From Sulfuricella sp. (GTDB lineage Bacteria > Pseudomonadota > Gammaproteobacteria > Burkholderiales > Sulfuricellaceae), in NCBI GenBank assembly GCA_030691435.1, contig JAUYEK010000076.1:1-5142 (forward strand): a stretch of 5,142 bases of DNA. Direction: 5' to 3'. A model generated the notes under the pieces. The model saw only the letters and a program-made list of their open reading frames with translations. It ran no database searches and was not told the origin of the DNA. This document shows, piece after piece, positions 1 through 5,142 of the stretch (positions are counted from its first letter, which is position 1; each line of letters begins with the position of its first letter). The position numbers and the translations under genes are program-made.

Positions 1-467
1 AAATGGGTTTTACCCAGCCCCACCCCGCCATAGACAAACAGGGGATTGTAAGCGGTGCCGGGATTTTCCGCGACTTGTATGGCCGCAGCCCGGGCAAGCT
101 GGTTCGCTTTGCCAGTGACAAAATTGGCAAAAGTAAACAGAGGGTTGAGGCGGGATTGATCAGGTTTTGAATTTTGTCGAACGGGTGTTACCGGTGCGAC
201 GATTGCGGGGTGTGCCGTATTGTTTTCTGGGGTGTCCGGCAGGGAAAGTACCAGCGATAGAGGTTCGGAAAAATAGGCGTCAGCCATTTCTTCGATGCGA
301 GCCAGGAACTTGTCTTTAATCCACTGCAGGATAAAGCGATTTGGTGCGATCAGGCGAGGAGTGCCGTCCGATGAATCAAACTTAAGAGGCTTGATCCAGG
401 TATTGAATTGCTGGGGAGGCAAATCCTCTTTAAATCTGTTTACGCAATCAAGCCAAAAACGTTCCAT
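1..467 (-). CDS. dnaA: Chromosomal replication initiator protein DnaA, N-terminal part (cut by window edge)
   Basis: DnaA binds DnaA boxes at the origin, unwinds it and recruits the helicase. Reading the minus strand from an ATG at 467-465 gives 155 codons open to the window edge. Seen: an N-terminal domain I of roughly residues 1-75 with the family pattern FW..CVNRF and QQFNTWIKPL; a short, proline- and asparagine-rich linker (domain II, about 76-105); the start of the AAA+ domain (LNPLFTFANFVTGKANQLARAAA, about 106-128); and the Walker A loop GGVGLGKT at residues 147-154. The 3' two thirds (Walker B, sensor motifs, helix-turn-helix) lie outside. ATG 467 was chosen because it places the usual M.RFW start; an in-frame TTG at 479-477 would add four residues. 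No strong Shine-Dalgarno sequence precedes the ATG. It is transcribed away from rpmH. Confidence 0.97.
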   Translation of the reverse strand, partial: MERFWLDCVNRFKEDLPPQQFNTWIKPLKFDSSDGTPRLIAPNRFILQWIKDKFLARIEEMADAYFSEPLSLVLSLPDTPENNTAHPAIVAPVTPVRQNSKPDQSRLNPLFTFANFVTGKANQLARAAAIQVAENPGTAYNPLFVYGGVGLGKTH

Positions 468-565
468 TGGGTAATCCAAAAAGCGTCCATAAATAATCGT
501 TGGAGTTGTTTCGGTTAGGCGTCAGAGGACGGAGGAACCCAACAGCAATTTGGCATTCTATTCTT

Positions 566-574
566 TTTGGATAA
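566..574 (-). promoter_or_regulatory. Probable second DnaA box, inverted, 8/9 match
   Basis: On the minus strand this reads TTATCCAAA, one base off TTATCCACA. It faces the perfect box at 577-585 with a 2-bp gap, forming the inverted repeat GGATAA-AC-TTATCC at 569-582. The close opposed pairing makes cooperative DnaA binding plausible, but this is inference. Confidence 0.5.
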
Positions 575-576
575 AC

Positions 577-585
577 TTATCCACA
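577..585 (+). promoter_or_regulatory. DnaA box, perfect consensus
   Basis: TTATCCACA matches the high-affinity DnaA box exactly. It lies 21 bp upstream of the rpmH -35 and 109 bp upstream of the dnaA start codon. Likely roles are DnaA autoregulation or origin function. Confidence 0.8.
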
Positions 586-606
586 GGATGGAAGTATAAA
601 TATCAT

Positions 607-636
607 TTGACAAAAACACCTTGAAGATAGTCTAAT
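607..636 (+). promoter_or_regulatory. Sigma70-type promoter for rpmH-rnpA
   Basis: A perfect -35, TTGACA at 607-612, is followed after 18 bp by TCTAAT at 631-636, which matches the -10 consensus at 5 of 6 bases. The predicted start near 643 would give a leader of about 30 nt before the rpmH ATG. A strong promoter is expected for a ribosomal protein gene. Confidence 0.7.
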
Positions 637-673
637 TGCGCGTTTTAGCTAAACAAGTTTTTGGGGTAACAAA

Positions 674-808
674 ATGAAACGGACTTATCAACCTTCTGTT
701 GTCAAACGCAAACGCACCCATGGTTTCCGCGCGCGGATGAAAACAAGCGGCGGTCGCGCCGTGATCAGAGCTCGTCGCGCAAAGGGGCGGGCGAAACTCA
801 GCGTATAG
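674..808 (+). CDS. rpmH: 50S ribosomal protein L34
   Basis: L34 is a small, very basic protein of the large ribosomal subunit. The frame from ATG 674 to TAG 808 encodes 44 residues, the usual family length, beginning [20 protein letters not shown] and ending KGRAKLSV, with the conserved RTHGFRARM and SGGRAVI.ARRAKGR segments. A GGGG Shine-Dalgarno sequence at 663-666 lies 7 nt before the ATG. It is the first gene of the plus-strand cluster, driven by the promoter at 607-636, and divergent from dnaA. The next gene, rnpA, begins 13 nt after its stop. Identification is secure. Confidence 0.98.
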   Translation: MKRTYQPSVVKRKRTHGFRARMKTSGGRAVIRARRAKGRAKLSV

Positions 809-821
809 CAGTTGCTTGGCA

Positions 822-1184
822 GTGCCTGCTATTCATGCTTTTCAGAAAAGCAAACGGCTAAAAGAAACGGATGAAATTTCATCCGTTTTTTCGTTTAAAT
901 GCCAGATATATGGTGATTACTTACGCATACTGGTAAAGCCGAACGAGCTGAATCATCCGCGATTTACCGGGATTATCCGAAAAAAAACGGCATCTCATGC
1001 AGTAACCAGGAATTACATCAAGCGCAGTCTGCGAGAAATTTTCCGGCGGCACCAGGACCTGTTTGACAGCCTGGATATTGTCGTCCTGGCGCACAAGAGC
1101 TTTACCGGGAATGCATTTCGTCAGGTAGAGGAAGAATTCTTGCGGCTAATGGATAACCTGCAAAAAAGGTTAGTGACAAGATAA
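822..1184 (+). CDS. rnpA: Ribonuclease P protein component
   Basis: RnpA (C5 protein) binds the RNase P RNA and helps it remove 5' leaders from precursor tRNAs. From GTG 822 the protein is 120 residues, normal for the family. Seen: the N-terminal [13 protein letters not shown] segment (residues 11-23), equivalent to the family pattern RL.KTDEFSSVF, and the basic signature [16 protein letters not shown] (about 60-75), which matches the RNase P RNA-binding RNR.KR.(I/L)RE motif with tyrosine in place of the second arginine. The start is uncertain: GTG 822 and TTG 816 are both in frame, neither has a good Shine-Dalgarno sequence, and no in-frame ATG exists before the conserved region. I prefer GTG because it is the commoner codon and is used in E. 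coli rnpA. Translation may depend on coupling to rpmH. The 5' end carries a terminator-like palindrome (865-891). The stop overlaps the yidD start as TAATG. Confidence 0.95.
   Translation: MPAIHAFQKSKRLKETDEISSVFSFKCQIYGDYLRILVKPNELNHPRFTGIIRKKTASHAVTRNYIKRSLREIFRRHQDLFDSLDIVVLAHKSFTGNAFRQVEEEFLRLMDNLQKRLVTR
865..891 (+). terminator. Terminator- or attenuator-like hairpin inside rnpA
   Basis: Bases 865-888 form a perfect 24-bp palindrome. As RNA this gives arms AAACGGATGA and UCAUCCGUUU around an AAUU loop, with six consecutive T at 886-891. That is the form of an intrinsic terminator, although only four of the ten pairs are G-C. It lies 57 bp after the rpmH stop and within codons 15-24 of rnpA. 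It could end part of the transcription after rpmH and so lower rnpA relative to the abundant L34. The structure is seen directly; the function is inferred. Confidence 0.45.
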
Positions 1185-1393
1185 TGAAGCGTTTGTTTAT
1201 CGGATTGATCAAGGTTTATCAATACTTGATCAGCCCCTTGCTGGGGCCGCGTTGCCGATTTACCCCGACTTGTTCCGAATATTCTTGCCAGGCACTGGCC
1301 AAGTACGGGACCTTCAAAGGCGGTTGGCTTGGAATAAAAAGGCTTTGCCGTTGCCACCCCCGGCATCCGGGCGGATATGATCCGATACCCTAA
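1184..1393 (+). CDS. yidD: Membrane protein insertion efficiency factor YidD
   Basis: YidD is a small, inner-membrane-associated protein that assists insertion of membrane proteins alongside YidC. The 69-residue frame shows the whole family pattern: an amphipathic N-terminus ([19 protein letters not shown], residues 4-22), the signature [11 protein letters not shown] at 24-34 with its conserved cysteines, then [24 protein letters not shown] at 46-69. Its ATG shares one base with the rnpA TAA (TAATG), a usual sign of translational coupling. A weak AAAAGG lies about 14 nt upstream, too far to be a good Shine-Dalgarno sequence, which supports coupling. yidC follows after 17 nt, its expected functional partner. 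Confidence 0.96.
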   Translation: MKRLFIGLIKVYQYLISPLLGPRCRFTPTCSEYSCQALAKYGTFKGGWLGIKRLCRCHPRHPGGYDPIP

Positions 1394-1410
1394 ATTATGA
1401 TTGAGGCAAC

Positions 1411-3054
1411 ATGGACACCCAACGTCTGATACTTTTCATCGTTTTTTCCTTTTCCATTCTGATGTTATGGGATGCCTGGCAAAAGGAACAGCATCCTGCT
1501 CCGGTCGGCCAAATCGCGCACGAAAAAGCCGGGGCCTCACAAACGCCTACCCCTACGGTGCGGGCGGTTGATGCGCCTGGCAAGGACTCTGGCGGGCCGC
1601 TGCAAACAGGGGCACGGGTAAAGGTGCAAACCGATCTGGTTTATGCCGAAATCGACACTCTCGGCGGCGACATACGCAGGCTGGAACTGCTGAAGCACCG
1701 CGACACCCAGGATAAAAGCAAAAACCTTGTCTTGCTGGAAGACGATCCGAAACACCTCTACATTGCTCAATCAGGCCTGATAGGCCATGATTTGCCAACA
1801 CATAAAACGCTGTTTTCTGCGGCGGCAACCCAGTATAAACTCGCCGAAGGGGCGAATGAAGTACAAGTAAGGCTGGCTTGGGCGGGTGCGAATGGTATCA
1901 AGGTGGACAAGGTTTTTACATTTCGCAAGAGTAGCTACGTGATTGATGTGGCTTATGAGATCCACAATGGCAGCGCAACCCGACTGGAGCCCCATTCCTA
2001 TTTCCAGTTGGTGAGAAACGGTCAGCCTCCGATCGGAGACCCCCAATTCATCATGACTTATACCGGGCCCGCGGTTTACACCGAGAAGGAAAAATTCCAG
2101 AAAATCAACTTTTCTGACATCGAGAAAAATAAAGCGAGCTATGCCAAGCAAAGTAATGACGGATGGGCCGCCATGATCCAGCTTTATTTCCTGAGCGCGT
2201 GGCTGCCTGCTAATGATCAACCGCGTGAATATTATGCGAAAAAGCTGGGAGATGATCTTTACAACGTAGGCGTGGTTCTGCCGGTGAGCCCGATTGAGCC
2301 AGGAAGCTTGAAAAAAATAACCGTGCCTCTTTATGCCGGGCCACAGGAACAGGATCACCTGAGCAAGGTCGCCCCCGGCCTGGATCTGGTCGTCGATTAC
2401 GGCATACTGACAGTAATTTCGGCGCCTCTGTTCTGGGTCTTGGCGTGGCTTAACAAACTGGTTCAAAACTGGGGTGTGGCAATTATCCTGCTAACCGTCC
2501 TGATCAAGCTGGTTTTTTACCCGCTGTCTGCGAAGAGCTACCGCTCCATGGCGCAAATGCGCGTGCTCGGGCCCAAGCTGCAAAAACTCAAGGAACAATA
2601 CGGCGACGACCGCCAGCGTCTGCACACAGCCATGATGGAGCTATACAAGACCGAGAAGGTCAACCCGCTAGGAGGGTGCCTGCCGGTCGTGGTGCAGATA
2701 CCGGTATTTATCGCGCTTTACTGGGCGTTGCTGAACAGCGTCGAAATGCGCCAGGCACCATTCATGCTGTGGGTTAACGACTTATCCGCTCCCGATCCCT
2801 ATTACATTCTGCCGATCGTGATGGGGATCACCATGATTATCCAGACCAAGCTAAACCCGACGCCACCTGACCCCATTCAGGCCAAAGTGATGATGATCAT
2901 GCCGATTGCCTTCAGCGTCTTCTTCTTCTTCTTCCCCGCCGGCCTGGTCTTGTACTGGGTGGTGAACAACGTGCTGTCGATTGCCCAGCAATGGTACGTC
3001 ACTCACGGTGTCGAGCAGGAAAAAGCCATTGCCAAGGGGCATGGCAAGCACTGA
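1411..3054 (+). CDS. yidC: Membrane protein insertase YidC
   Basis: YidC inserts and folds inner-membrane proteins, alone or with SecYEG. The 547 residues match the Gram-negative form (E. coli 548). Seen: an N-terminal membrane anchor (about 5-20, [16 protein letters not shown]); a proline-rich linker; a large periplasmic beta domain to about residue 330; then the conserved five-helix insertase core. Core landmarks are the [19 protein letters not shown] helix (354-372), the cytoplasmic hairpin containing [31 protein letters not shown] at 416-425, DPYYILP at 462-468, and [17 protein letters not shown] from 504. Residue K366 occupies the place of the essential groove arginine R366 of E. coli. 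The C-terminus lacks a long basic tail. A GAGG Shine-Dalgarno sequence (1403-1406) lies 4 nt before the ATG. The 3' end overlaps mnmE by 14 nt. Confidence 0.98.
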   Translation: MDTQRLILFIVFSFSILMLWDAWQKEQHPAPVGQIAHEKAGASQTPTPTVRAVDAPGKDSGGPLQTGARVKVQTDLVYAEIDTLGGDIRRLELLKHRDTQDKSKNLVLLEDDPKHLYIAQSGLIGHDLPTHKTLFSAAATQYKLAEGANEVQVRLAWAGANGIKVDKVFTFRKSSYVIDVAYEIHNGSATRLEPHSYFQLVRNGQPPIGDPQFIMTYTGPAVYTEKEKFQKINFSDIEKNKASYAKQSNDGWAAMIQLYFLSAWLPANDQPREYYAKKLGDDLYNVGVVLPVSPIEPGSLKKITVPLYAGPQEQDHLSKVAPGLDLVVDYGILTVISAPLFWVLAWLNKLVQNWGVAIILLTVLIKLVFYPLSAKSYRSMAQMRVLGPKLQKLKEQYGDDRQRLHTAMMELYKTEKVNPLGGCLPVVVQIPVFIALYWALLNSVEMRQAPFMLWVNDLSAPDPYYILPIVMGITMIIQTKLNPTPPDPIQAKVMMIMPIAFSVFFFFFPAGLVLYWVVNNVLSIAQQWYVTHGVEQEKAIAKGHGKH

Positions 3055-4381
3055 TACCATCGCCGCAATTGCCACGGCCCATGGGCGTGGTGGCATCGGC
3101 GTGGTACGAGTTTCCGGCGAAGACCTGTGCGGTTTCGCCCAGATTCTTCTGGGGAAAATCCCGGCATCCCGCGTCGCTACGCTGAGCAATTTCCTGGCGG
3201 CGGATGGGGAAGTGATCGATCAGGGTATCGCCCTGTATTTCCCCGCCCCCCATTCCTATACCGGCCAGGATGTTCTTGAACTGCAAGGCCACGGTGGCGA
3301 CGCGGTGTTGCGCCGGTTGCTGGGCCGTTGCCTGGAATTGGGCGCGCGCCCCGCTGAGCCGGGGGAGTTCACTCAGCGCGCCTTTCTCAATGACAAGATG
3401 GACCTGGCTCAGGCTGAAAGCGTTGCCGACCTGATCGATGCGGCCACCGCCGAGGCGGCCAGAGCCGCGATGCGCTCGTTGCGCGGAGAGTTTTCCCATG
3501 CCATCCACCAGTTGGTGGATGCGCTGATCAACCTGCGTATGCTGGTGGAGGCGACCCTGGACTTCCCGGAAGAGGAAATCGATTTTCTCGAGGAGTCCAA
3601 CGCGCTCAGCCAGCTGGCCACCATCAACGCGCAGCTGGATAAGGTGTTCCGCCAGGCAAATCAGGGTAGCCTGCTGCGCGAAGGCGTGCATATCGTGCTC
3701 ATCGGCCAGCCAAACGTAGGCAAATCCAGTTTGCTTAACCGGCTTGCGGGCGAAGAGGTGGCAATCGTCACCCCTGTGGCGGGAACCACCCGCGACGCGA
3801 TCCGTCAGCACGTCGAAATCGGGGGCGTGGCGCTACATTGCATCGATACCGCGGGGCTGCGCGACACCGATGATGAAGTCGAGAAAATCGGCATTGCCCG
3901 CACCTGGAGCGCGATTCAGCAAGCCAACGCGGCCTTGCTCCTGATCGATGCGACGAAAGGGGTCGCTCCGGCTGATTTGGACATTATTGCCAAACTGCCG
4001 GCAGGTCTGCCGTTGCTCCGCGTTTTCAACAAGGTCGATCTCCTCGGCCATGAGCCTAGAGCGGATGCCGCGGGCGGAGTGGTGGCCATTTACCTCTCGG
4101 CCAAGACTGGCGCGGGAATCGATCTGCTGCATGAGCATCTGTTGCGAGTCGTCGGCTGGCAGGCTGGAGGCGAAGGCGTATACATGGCGCGCGAGCGCCA
4201 CTTGATCGCGTTGCGCGAGGCTAAGGAGCGGCTTTCTTTTGCGGCGGCGTGTGAGGGCCGGGTCGAGTTTTTTGCGGAGGAGCTCCGTCTGGCCCAGAAC
4301 GCGCTTTCCAGCATAACCGGTGAATTTACACCGGAGGATTTGCTGGGCGAGATATTTTCCCGTTTCTGCATCGGAAAATAA
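3041..4381 (+). CDS. mnmE: tRNA modification GTPase MnmE
   Basis: MnmE (TrmE) is a dimeric, potassium-activated GTPase that, with MnmG, installs the (carboxymethyl)aminomethyl group on wobble U34 of certain tRNAs, using a tetrahydrofolate one-carbon donor. From ATG 3041 it is 446 residues (E. coli 454). Seen: the folate-binding N-domain starting [22 protein letters not shown]; a helical domain with [19 protein letters not shown]; an inserted G domain with G1 GQPNVGKS (222-229), G2 GTTRD (248-252), G3 DTAGL (269-273), G4 NKVD (330-333) and G5 SAK (353-355); and the C-terminal CIGK, whose cysteine (443) is conserved. The start was chosen because upstream in-frame TTG (2981, 3029) and GTG (3008) would add residues that do not look like MnmE, while ATG 3041 gives the normal N-terminus just after AAGGGG (3034-3039). 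Its start lies inside the yidC 3' end. Confidence 0.97.
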   Translation: MASTDTIAAIATAHGRGGIGVVRVSGEDLCGFAQILLGKIPASRVATLSNFLAADGEVIDQGIALYFPAPHSYTGQDVLELQGHGGDAVLRRLLGRCLELGARPAEPGEFTQRAFLNDKMDLAQAESVADLIDAATAEAARAAMRSLRGEFSHAIHQLVDALINLRMLVEATLDFPEEEIDFLEESNALSQLATINAQLDKVFRQANQGSLLREGVHIVLIGQPNVGKSSLLNRLAGEEVAIVTPVAGTTRDAIRQHVEIGGVALHCIDTAGLRDTDDEVEKIGIARTWSAIQQANAALLLIDATKGVAPADLDIIAKLPAGLPLLRVFNKVDLLGHEPRADAAGGVVAIYLSAKTGAGIDLLHEHLLRVVGWQAGGEGVYMARERHLIALREAKERLSFAAACEGRVEFFAEELRLAQNALSSITGEFTPEDLLGEIFSRFCIGK

Positions 4382-4397
4382 CGTTTCACGTGAAACA
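4382..4397. promoter_or_regulatory. parS: parS centromere-like site (ParB binding)
   Basis: CGTTTCACGTGAAACA matches the bacterial parS consensus TGTTTCACGTGAAACA at 15 of 16 positions and contains the complete 14-bp palindrome GTTTCACGTGAAAC (4383-4396). ParB binds such sites and spreads to form the partition complex that segregates origins with ParA. It begins one base after the mnmE stop codon. Origin-proximal parS sites are typical, and parA-parB commonly lie shortly downstream of mnmG and rsmG, beyond this window. Confidence 0.88.
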
Positions 4398-4418
4398 ATA
4401 GCCATTTTGGGTTATGAT
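4390..4418 (+). promoter_or_regulatory. Possible mnmG promoter overlapping parS
   Basis: TATGAT at 4413-4418 matches the sigma70 -10 at 5 of 6 bases. GTGAAA at 4390-4395, 17 bp upstream, matches the -35 at 4 of 6 and is formed by the right half of the parS palindrome. The predicted start near 4425 would give a leader of about 23 nt. If real, ParB binding at parS would compete with RNA polymerase here. This is a moderate-quality prediction. Confidence 0.4.
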
Positions 4419-4447
4419 TCGCACTTATTTCGCGCTCCCGGTTGACC

Positions 4448-5142
4448 ATGCTTTATCCCCCCCAATTTGATGTCATCGTGATCGGCGGCGGCCACGCCGG
4501 AACGGAAGCCGCGCTGGCCGGCGCCCGCATGGGCCTGAAAACGCTGTTGTTGACGCATAATATCGAAACGCTCGGTCAGATGTCGTGCAACCCCTCGATA
4601 GGCGGCATCGGCAAAGGTCATCTGGTGAAGGAGGTCGATGCCCTGGGTGGCGCCATGGCCGCGGCGACAGACGAAGCGGGTATCCAGTTTCGCATCCTCA
4701 ATTCCAGCAAGGGGCCGGCGGTACGGGCGACGCGCGCACAGGCAGACCGCGTTCTTTATCGGCAGGCGATCCGGGGCCGACTGGAGAATCAACCCAACCT
4801 GTGGTTGTTCCAGCAGGCGGTGGATGACCTGATCCTCGAGCAAGACCGTGTGGTGGGCGTGGTTACCCGGCTGGGTTTGCGCTTTCAGGCCAAGTCCGTC
4901 GTATTGACGGCAGGCACGTTCCTGGCGGGCCTGGTCCATGTCGGGCAATCGAATTACCCGGCGGGGCGCGCCGGAGACCCCCCCTCGATCACTCTGGCGC
5001 AACGGCTGCGCGAGCTTCAATTGCCGGTGAAGCGCTTCAAGACGGGCACTCCGCCACGGATAAATGGAAGGACTGTTAATTTTTCTGTTTTGACGTCTCA
5101 AGTTAGTGATGAAATTCCGACTCCAATTTCACATTTCACGAA
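4448..5142 (+). CDS. mnmG: tRNA uridine-5-carboxymethylaminomethyl modification enzyme MnmG, N-terminal part (cut by window edge)
   Basis: MnmG (GidA) is the FAD-dependent partner of MnmE; together they modify wobble U34 of tRNAs. The frame from ATG 4448 stays open for 231 codons to the window edge, about a third of the usual ~630 residues. Seen: the FAD-binding GGGHAG at residues 13-18 after [26 protein letters not shown] with conserved C47; [36 protein letters not shown]; a [12 protein letters not shown] segment; and KTGTPPR at 198-204. The start matches E. coli MFYP; the in-frame TTG at 4442 is less likely. No good Shine-Dalgarno sequence is visible. It lies 66 nt after mnmE, behind parS. 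The last 27 codons are markedly AT-rich and less like other MnmG proteins than the part before, although still recognisably aligned to the family (NFSVL where others have DFSVL). Confidence 0.97.
   Translation, partial: MLYPPQFDVIVIGGGHAGTEAALAGARMGLKTLLLTHNIETLGQMSCNPSIGGIGKGHLVKEVDALGGAMAAATDEAGIQFRILNSSKGPAVRATRAQADRVLYRQAIRGRLENQPNLWLFQQAVDDLILEQDRVVGVVTRLGLRFQAKSVVLTAGTFLAGLVHVGQSNYPAGRAGDPPSITLAQRLRELQLPVKRFKTGTPPRINGRTVNFSVLTSQVSDEIPTPISHFT

Larger units (their letters stand above)
468..673. other. Divergent dnaA/rpmH intergenic region
   Basis: This 206-bp gap separates the divergent dnaA and rpmH starts and is more AT-rich than its flanks, especially from about 545 to 662. It contains one perfect DnaA box, one 8/9 box in the opposite orientation, and a strong promoter toward rpmH. 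A small palindrome, TTTAGCTAAA at 644-653, sits near the predicted rpmH transcription start and has no known role. In some proteobacteria (for example pseudomonads) this interval is the origin itself. Here I see only one perfect box plus one imperfect box and no clear AT-rich 13-mer array, so a full oriC is not supported; the origin may lie elsewhere, for example beyond dnaA. No dnaA promoter could be identified with confidence; a lone TATACT on the minus strand at 598-593 lacks a matching -35. Confidence 0.6.

Noticed and set aside
593..598. TATACT on the minus strand as a dnaA promoter -10
   Set aside because: The hexamer is 5/6, but at 17-bp spacing the -35 position reads AGGTGT, a poor match; TTGTCA nearby is only 9 bp away from it. 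The dnaA promoter is left unassigned.
1771..2466. Long open frame on the minus strand opposite yidC (231 codons)
   Set aside because: It lies wholly antisense to a well-conserved gene, shows no recognisable domain, and is expected from codon structure in the opposite strand.
2837..2845. TTATCCAGA in yidC as a DnaA box
   Set aside because: It is a single 8/9 match inside a coding sequence with no neighbouring boxes, which is expected by chance.
2981..3040. Longer mnmE reading frame beginning at TTG 2981
   Set aside because: The extra 20 residues lie inside the yidC 3' end and do not resemble an MnmE N-terminus; ATG 3041 gives the normal start after AAGGGG.
2999..3811. Long open frame on the minus strand opposite mnmE (270 codons)
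   Set aside because: It is antisense to conserved MnmE sequence, has no recognisable motif, and no promoter or ribosome binding site supports it.
4412..5101. Long open frame on the minus strand opposite mnmG (229 codons)
   Set aside because: It is a shadow of mnmG, with arginine- and glutamine-rich composition typical of antisense frames in GC-rich genes.
5134..5142. TTTCACGAA at the window end as a second parS
   Set aside because: Only the left half-site matches; the bases after CG are AA where TG is required, so the palindrome is absent.

Overview
The window carries the conserved gene neighbourhood found around the replication origin of many Gram-negative bacteria: dnaA (minus strand, cut by the left edge), then on the plus strand rpmH, rnpA, yidD, yidC, mnmE and mnmG (cut by the right edge). 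The gene order, the form of YidC (lysine in the hydrophilic groove, [17 protein letters not shown] near the C-terminus, no long basic tail) and the RNY-type RnpA motif suggest a betaproteobacterium. A Neisseriales- or Nitrosomonadales-like lineage is possible, but this rests on remembered family sequences, not on a search.

Layout. Bases 1-467 encode the first 155 residues of DnaA on the minus strand, ending just after the Walker A motif. Bases 468-673 are the divergent dnaA/rpmH intergenic region. It holds a perfect DnaA box, an opposed near-match box and a strong sigma70-type promoter reading into rpmH. From 674 to 4381 the genes are packed tightly: rpmH and rnpA are 13 nt apart, rnpA and yidD overlap by 1 nt (TAATG), yidD and yidC are 17 nt apart, and yidC and mnmE overlap by 14 nt. 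A 66-nt gap before mnmG holds a near-perfect parS (ParB-binding) palindrome and a plausible mnmG promoter whose -35 lies inside it. mnmG runs off the right edge.

How the genes fit together. DnaA initiates replication. rpmH (ribosomal protein L34) and rnpA (RNase P protein) serve translation and tRNA 5' maturation. yidD and yidC act in inner-membrane protein insertion. mnmE and mnmG encode the two partners that modify the wobble uridine of certain tRNAs. The parS site is consistent with the origin-proximal location and with parAB usually lying downstream of mnmG-rsmG in such genomes, which this window does not reach.

I found no previously undescribed system. The points most worth a second look are a terminator-like perfect palindrome inside the 5' end of rnpA, the parS/promoter overlap before mnmG, and an abrupt fall in GC at about 5060 inside mnmG (third-position GC 21/27 before, 6/27 after) that may mark recombination or a chimeric sequence end.
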